Part shown: positions 59,482 to 64,000 of the stretch, piece by piece
Position numbering within the stretch: position 1 is the stretch's first letter
How the letters are laid out: each line of letters opens with the position of its first letter
DNA from: OLB23 sp965230965
GTDB lineage: Bacteria > Patescibacteriota > Microgenomatia > UBA1406 > HO2-37-13b
NCBI GenBank assembly: GCA_965230965.1
Contig: OZ246401.1
Span: forward strand, 62,001-126,000
Direction: 5' to 3'
DNA: 64,000 nucleotides
Translations under genes and position numbers: made by a program
The notes under the pieces: generated by a model
Seen by the model: the letters and a program-made list of their open reading frames with translations, nothing else
What the model was told of the DNA's origin: nothing
Database searches by the model: none

Positions 59482-61731
59482 TTATTGAGCAGACTGGTTA
59501 GGATCGGGAGTGGGACTGATAAGAGACTGCTTACAAAACCCATCAAGACTCGTCCCCACTTTAAAGTATTCAACGCGATTGTAGTAACATGGCTTGGACA
59601 CAATATTCCCGGGGATAGCAAAGTCTAATGGTGGTTGAACATCACCCTTTACAGGAATATTTTTCTCGAGCACCATGGACATCGTTCTCTTCCAAATTGG
59701 AGAAGCACCTGTGACCCCAGATGTGAGGCTTTGATTCATGGGCGTGTTGTCATTATTGCCCACCCATACAGCTGTTAAGAACTTGCGATTATAGCCAATT
59801 GTCCAATTATCACGCTTACTGTTTGTAGTGCCTGTTTTTACCGCAACCGTGTACCCTGGTAGATTTAGATCTGAATTTAGACCAAAAGCAAATTGGCGAG
59901 CATAATTATCCGAGAGGATATCTGACAATATAAAAGCTGTTTCCTCTGACAACACTCTTTCTGGAGGCGCTCCGGTAAGAGAAAGATGTTGACCACGATA
60001 GTCAGTAATCGAAAGGACTGGTCTTAATGGGGTCTTCATACCGTAGTTCGCAAATGTGCCATATGCAACTGCCATGTCAATCATACGAACTTCAGCTCCT
60101 CCTAGTGCAAGAGACAATCCATAACGTTCTGGCGTATCCCATGTTGTTATGCCTAGTTTTTGCGCATGTGCAATAAACTTATCCACTCCAAGTGTATTTA
60201 AAGTCTTTACCGCAGGTATGTTGTATGAATTGGCCAGAGCATAACGCAGCGGCACCCTTCCATGATAGCGACCATCATAATTAACTGGCCTATACACCTG
60301 ACTTCCAGGCACTGAGAACTGCACCGGACTATCTTCGATAATAGTTGCTGCTGTATAGCTATCCTCGAGAGCTAGCGAGTAAAGAAGCGGCTTTATTGAA
60401 GAACCAGGTTGGCGACGTGCTGTGGCGACGTTAAATGCACCGTACGGCTGTTCATAATAATTTCTGGATCCTACCATAGCTAATACTTCACCTGTGCTGG
60501 GTGATGTAATAACGATACTTCCATTCGACACATTAAGATTTTTAATACGATCTAACTCTTCAACGAGAATTTTCTCAGCCTCTTCCTGAAGATTTATGTC
60601 GAGTGATGTTGTGACACGCAAACCACCCTCTTCAATCCTTTGAATACCAAACTGCTCTTCCAACAGTGCTTTAACATAAAAAACAAAATGCGGAGCTCTC
60701 ACAAAAACCTTAGGTGGTTGAATGGTGATATTCGATTGAAGTTCCTTTGCATATTGATTGCGATTAAGATATCCAAGTTCATACATTGCATGCAATACTT
60801 CATTCTTTCTATTAATTGCATACTGCGGATTAATAAAAGGAGAATATTTAGAAGGAGCACGTGTAAGACCCGCAAGCATAGCAGCCTCACTAACTGTGAG
60901 ATCCTTAGCAGATTTATTAAAATAGGTTTTTGAGGCCTCTTCAATACCATACGCAGATCCACCATATGGAACTTGATTGAGATACATTTCAAGAATTTCC
61001 TTTTTTGAAAAAAGTTGCTCTGTCCAAATTGCTAAGACGGCTTCCTTTGCCTTTCTTTGAAGCGTCCTCTCTGGTGTTAAAAGTGATGTTTTTACAAGTT
61101 GCTGAGTAATGGTTGAGCCTCCCTGAAGCTCACCCTTTACAATCATTTCTTTAATTGCACGCAAAATACCACCTACAGGTGATACACCATTGTGTGTATA
61201 GAAATCTTTATCTTCAATTGAAATAGTTGCTTGAATTACGTGATTTGGTAATGAGTCGATATCAATCGGAGTGCGGTTTTGATCCTTATAGAAATCGTAG
61301 AGAAGAACACCATTTCTATCATAAATTTGTGTTGAAACTGGGAAATTTACGTTACCGATTAAACGTGGATTTGGAAGAGAAAGAATAAAATTATAGCCTT
61401 GATTAATAAAAACTATTGATAAGGCGGTTAAAGCACCGATAAGAAAGTACGTTGTTTTCATTTTAAAACTAGTAATTGAGGGCATTACAACAGATTTTTT
61501 GCTTTTCAGACTCTTTTTAGGAAGCTTCAAGGAAGGTTTATGAATAGCAGGAACCGAAATAGTGCGAATTATGTTAAAAATTGAAGTCAGTACGTTAATA
61601 AATGGCTTAAACAATGACAGCACAACATCTCCAATGAAAATAAGAAGCACTATGAAGTAAAAAAAGACATAAAAAACCGAACGAACTACTATCCCATAGA
61701 ATCCGGTTTGTTTTTTAATATAGGCTGGCAT
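59482..61731 (-). CDS. Class A penicillin-binding protein (PBP1A-like) 2
   Basis: 749 residues. An N-terminal pair of hydrophobic segments (about 11-34 and 92-113) precedes the glycosyltransferase domain (EDKDFYTHNG, Glu near 173; GGSTITQQLVKTSLL; NQVPYGG) and the transpeptidase domain (SxxK in PGSSIKP near 443, SYN in ANSYN, KTGTTNS near 629). It is paralogous to the gene at 53175, with which it shares long identical stretches; it differs in the longer N-terminus, which suggests a different membrane partner. A GGLRV and VATARRQPGSS segment precede the SxxK. Confidence 0.95.
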   Translation of the reverse strand: MPAYIKKQTGFYGIVVRSVFYVFFYFIVLLIFIGDVVLSLFKPFINVLTSIFNIIRTISVPAIHKPSLKLPKKSLKSKKSVVMPSITSFKMKTTYFLIGALTALSIVFINQGYNFILSLPNPRLIGNVNFPVSTQIYDRNGVLLYDFYKDQNRTPIDIDSLPNHVIQATISIEDKDFYTHNGVSPVGGILRAIKEMIVKGELQGGSTITQQLVKTSLLTPERTLQRKAKEAVLAIWTEQLFSKKEILEMYLNQVPYGGSAYGIEEASKTYFNKSAKDLTVSEAAMLAGLTRAPSKYSPFINPQYAINRKNEVLHAMYELGYLNRNQYAKELQSNITIQPPKVFVRAPHFVFYVKALLEEQFGIQRIEEGGLRVTTSLDINLQEEAEKILVEELDRIKNLNVSNGSIVITSPSTGEVLAMVGSRNYYEQPYGAFNVATARRQPGSSIKPLLYSLALEDSYTAATIIEDSPVQFSVPGSQVYRPVNYDGRYHGRVPLRYALANSYNIPAVKTLNTLGVDKFIAHAQKLGITTWDTPERYGLSLALGGAEVRMIDMAVAYGTFANYGMKTPLRPVLSITDYRGQHLSLTGAPPERVLSEETAFILSDILSDNYARQFAFGLNSDLNLPGYTVAVKTGTTNSKRDNWTIGYNRKFLTAVWVGNNDNTPMNQSLTSGVTGASPIWKRTMSMVLEKNIPVKGDVQPPLDFAIPGNIVSKPCYYNRVEYFKVGTSLDGFCKQSLISPTPDPNQSAQ

Positions 61732-61793
61732 AGAAAAAGTTAGGTATGAATTTTAACATATTTTATAGGATAAAACAACCCAAGGCGAGGTGA

Positions 61794-62543
61794 TTATGAG
61801 GTCAGATCTTTGAGTTTTGCCTTAATAACAGCTCTTTTTAGATATGTTCCATGTGGCACACAGGTTATGAGGTCAAGGTAAACACCATCGTACTGCTGAT
61901 CAAGTACATCCACCTCTTCGGGTTTGACCACAACTTTATCGTACACCTCATATGAATATTTGGCCCCTTGCACGGTCACATAGATCATATCTCCTTTTTC
62001 CAAAAAGGGCACATAGCTGAAAATGTGCTCGTAATTATTGGGCTTATAGAGCTGGAGCAATGATGAGTGCCCAAAAAGTGAAACTTTTCCTCGTTTACCT
62101 GGCAAAGTACGGGGCATGTAATGCACAACACCAGAGAAAAGATCATCACCTCCCACAAGCACACGAGCATTTGAAATATTAATTTTGGGAATATCAAGCG
62201 TATATTCACGCACATCTTCTAAATCTTCAGGGCCAAGTTGGTCCATATTTTCAGGGGTTACAAACCAGTTTGAGGCTTTGGAATAGTCAATAAGATTCGT
62301 TGAAAATTTATTTGTGGTTCCATTAACCAAATTTGCTTTTTCGATTGAGGTGGTTACATTATTGGGAACCGCGGCCTTGATATTGTCATCAATAAAAACT
62401 CTCGTATAAAACTCTGAGGCTAAGACAGGATAAAATGACCAAAAAAGAAACAACGAGCCCAATGTCATCGAAATATAAGAAACAGCTACCAATATAGCTT
62501 TTTTGGGACCAAAAATCTGCTTTTTATACGAATACAATGCCAT
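61794..62543 (-). CDS. Sortase
   Basis: 249 residues, N-terminal TM anchor (about 17-40). The sortase fold is recognised by the catalytic trio: His in FGHSS near 154, Cys in LITCVPHG near 225, and Arg in TYLKR near 234. It cleaves a C-terminal sorting signal and links the protein to a wall or amine acceptor. No LPxTG-like substrate with a C-terminal sorting tail is seen in the window. The class was not assigned. Next to the baseplate-J-like gene, 8 nt downstream of its stop. Confidence 0.93.
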   Translation of the reverse strand: MALYSYKKQIFGPKKAILVAVSYISMTLGSLFLFWSFYPVLASEFYTRVFIDDNIKAAVPNNVTTSIEKANLVNGTTNKFSTNLIDYSKASNWFVTPENMDQLGPEDLEDVREYTLDIPKINISNARVLVGGDDLFSGVVHYMPRTLPGKRGKVSLFGHSSLLQLYKPNNYEHIFSYVPFLEKGDMIYVTVQGAKYSYEVYDKVVVKPEEVDVLDQQYDGVYLDLITCVPHGTYLKRAVIKAKLKDLTS

Positions 62544-62551
62544 ATATTTCG

Positions 62552-64000
62552 TTATTGTAACGGTTCTGTTGTAATTTTGTAGTTTTTGTCAAAAAATGGA
62601 GTAAAAAACTTAAAGAAAGGAATGGGCGATGCAACATCCATAGAAAATCCTTTTGTATCGGTATTTTCTTTAAGAATTTTTTCGACTGATCCTGTGGACT
62701 TACCTTTTATCAGTCCGATAATCTTTCCTTGATCTATTTTATATGACGGCTCTCCTTTTGCTTCTAAAGTAAGATTTATGCCATCATCTGTTTTTTCTGA
62801 TGAGGAAACAGTAAATGTCACCTTATCAGGTGTTAATTCATAATTATCTGGAATTTTATCTGCAAGCGCCTCAACAAGTGCCTTCTTTACTGTTGCTTCA
62901 TCATACAAATAATACGTTACTTCGGCTGTCACTTTCGCGTCTAAAGTCTTAGCTTCCTCAGCAACTTCTTTTGAATAATCCTCTTTAACTAGTTCGATTT
63001 CTGTAAGTTCACTTAGCACCTTGTGTGCATCAGACCCTTGTTTAAGCGCATCTGCTTTTTTTTGATTGATTTGCTTCTGAATTTCTTTCTCAATTCGTGA
63101 AAAATCCTCTTTTGATGCAGTCTGTATTTCTTTTTCTGTTCCTCCCGTGAATGCATCATTAGCCTTTGCAAAGTAGGTCGTATCTGAACTGCCATCGAAG
63201 GTAAATTTGGTATCTTTCGCAAGATTGTATGTTGTTCCTATGTCTTCTGCAGTGGCTTCAGCTTTTTCCTTTGAGGTTGTCGTCAGAATATCGCCACTTC
63301 CTGTAACGGTTTTTGTTGCTGCTTTTACTGTAACATCGCTATTAAGTACAAAAACCAACTTGTTGGGTGCAGAAAGCTTTGTCCCTTTTTTAAATGTCTT
63401 ATCGCTTTCCGTTGCATTGAATATGGTGATTGAGCCAGATGCTTTTTCTCCAATTTTTTTAGTTCCTGTCGTTTCAACAGATGCTTCTACATCAATCTTT
63501 TCAGCCTTTTTTTCAATAAAATCCGCCTTATCAAAATTGACTTCCTCGCTAATTTCTGAGCTCTCATAATAGACAGTTAACGTTGCAGCATGCGCATAAT
63601 ATAAACCCGCACCTAGTCCTATCACTACTATCAAAAGTCCAATTAGAGCAATGATAAGTGGTTTTTTTCGAGAAGACTGAAGCATAGGCATCTGCGGTAT
63701 TTTTATCAAACTTCTAACCTTACCAAAAATTGACCCACCTGACATACTTGGCTTTACTTGCATGGGCGATTCGTATACATCATACCCCACAGGTTCAGGC
63801 AGCTTGTCTTTTTTCACATCCGCCCCCACTACAAAACCTAAATCCTCTGGAACAGTCGTGCTTTCTGGGGCAACTACAGCGTCAGGAATTGCATCACTAT
63901 GCACTTCGGTATGTGAGAAAACATATTCCGGTGATGCCTGAAGAATCGCATTGGTAAAATCCATTTCGTTAATAATGTCCACCTTTGGCACATGCATGAA
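62552..64000 (-). CDS. Baseplate-J-like/large exported protein (C-terminal part; start uncertain)
   Basis: At least 481 residues. An N-terminal cytoplasmic region of about 110 residues is followed by a TM near 113-136 (PLIIALIGLLIVVIGLGAGLYY), then a long Lys/Glu/Thr-rich extracytoplasmic domain with repeated beta segments like the baseplate J-like (PF04865) proteins common in Patescibacteria. There is an in-frame ATG at 63997, but the frame remains open at the window edge, so the true start may lie beyond it. Predicted role is in the cell envelope; it is a possible partner of the neighbouring sortase. Confidence 0.72.
   Translation of the reverse strand, partial: FMHVPKVDIINEMDFTNAILQASPEYVFSHTEVHSDAIPDAVVAPESTTVPEDLGFVVGADVKKDKLPEPVGYDVYESPMQVKPSMSGGSIFGKVRSLIKIPQMPMLQSSRKKPLIIALIGLLIVVIGLGAGLYYAHAATLTVYYESSEISEEVNFDKADFIEKKAEKIDVEASVETTGTKKIGEKASGSITIFNATESDKTFKKGTKLSAPNKLVFVLNSDVTVKAATKTVTGSGDILTTTSKEKAEATAEDIGTTYNLAKDTKFTFDGSSDTTYFAKANDAFTGGTEKEIQTASKEDFSRIEKEIQKQINQKKADALKQGSDAHKVLSELTEIELVKEDYSKEVAEEAKTLDAKVTAEVTYYLYDEATVKKALVEALADKIPDNYELTPDKVTFTVSSSEKTDDGINLTLEAKGEPSYKIDQGKIIGLIKGKSTGSVEKILKENTDTKGFSMDVASPIPFFKFFTPFFDKNYKITTEPLQ

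Noticed and set aside
1..64000. CRISPR array, insertion sequence, prophage or integron
   Set aside because: No regularly spaced direct repeats, transposase, integrase or att-like repeats were seen. The baseplate-J-like protein is a CPR surface protein type rather than proof of phage.
1..64000. Alternative genetic code 25 (UGA = glycine)
   Set aside because: UGA ends several full-length proteins (nnrD, sufC), and conserved glycine positions use GGN codons.

Overview
The window is AT-rich, extremely gene-dense bacterial DNA with no gene-free stretch longer than about 260 bases. The gene content suggests a member of the Candidate Phyla Radiation (Patescibacteria), most likely a Microgenomates-type lineage: DUF4012 and baseplate-J-like surface proteins, a sortase, short forms of RecO and AlaRS, a free-standing PolI-type 5'-3' exonuclease, a TsaC-TsaE fusion, a LysRS-HD fusion, and overlapping genes everywhere. 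UGA is used as a stop (for example at 58260-58262 and 49552-49554), so this is not a code-25 (UGA=Gly) lineage. The taxonomic call is inference from gene content only.

Layout. 1-452: start of a glycyl-tRNA synthetase. 500-17076: a surface-polysaccharide island with two GT2 enzymes, five GT4-like enzymes, two GT39-like membrane transferases, a Wzy/WaaL-like polymerase or ligase, a hexapeptide acyltransferase, GDP-mannose synthesis (manC), a WbaP/PglC-like initiating sugar transferase and a DUF4012 protein, with recO embedded. 17141-20903: tRNA-Pro, a Nudix hydrolase, a PIG-L deacetylase, a tRNA with anticodon CAT, a tiny orphan gene, and the t6A genes tsaD and tsaC-tsaE. 20952-33750: ftsH, exonuclease, enolase, a DHH phosphoesterase, a GshF/CphA-like ATP-grasp protein, and the minus-strand run lysS-HD, rdgB, serS, secA. 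33836-36009: greA, two more tiny orphan cassettes, tRNA-Glu and a Nudix hydrolase. 36044-45649: TPR protein, DedA, unknowns, a beta-CASP nuclease, RadC, two DsbA-like proteins and Lon. 45693-50565: a SUF Fe-S cluster operon (TrpR/YerC-like regulator, sufC, sufB, sufD, sufS, sufU, ferredoxin). 50826-53166: class II aldolase and PGK. 53175-64000: envelope block with two class A PBPs, mini-AlaRS, NAD(P)HX dehydratase, exported proteins, a sortase and a baseplate-J-like protein.

The most striking cross-window signal is promoter architecture. At many genes a -10 hexamer (TATAAT, TACAAT or a close variant, often with an upstream TGn) lies 5-10 nt, very often exactly 6 nt, before the ATG, so transcription should begin at or next to the start codon. 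Leaderless initiation therefore looks like a common mode here. It also corrects several starts (9762, 18360, 20952, 37576, 41403, 57345). Against this background, three tiny genes (18542, 34472, 34814) stand out. Each has its own -35/N17/-10 promoter, a short leader with a Shine-Dalgarno-like element, apparently richer base composition and its own hairpin terminator, and two are in tandem with matching promoters and terminators. They look like one recurrent small-protein cassette of unknown function.

Other leads are a greA leader attenuator, ACTAGT palindromes beside a TrpR/YerC-like gene heading the SUF operon, a protein gene starting 1 nt after tRNA-Glu, and six convergent gene pairs whose stop codons overlap by 8-12 nt.
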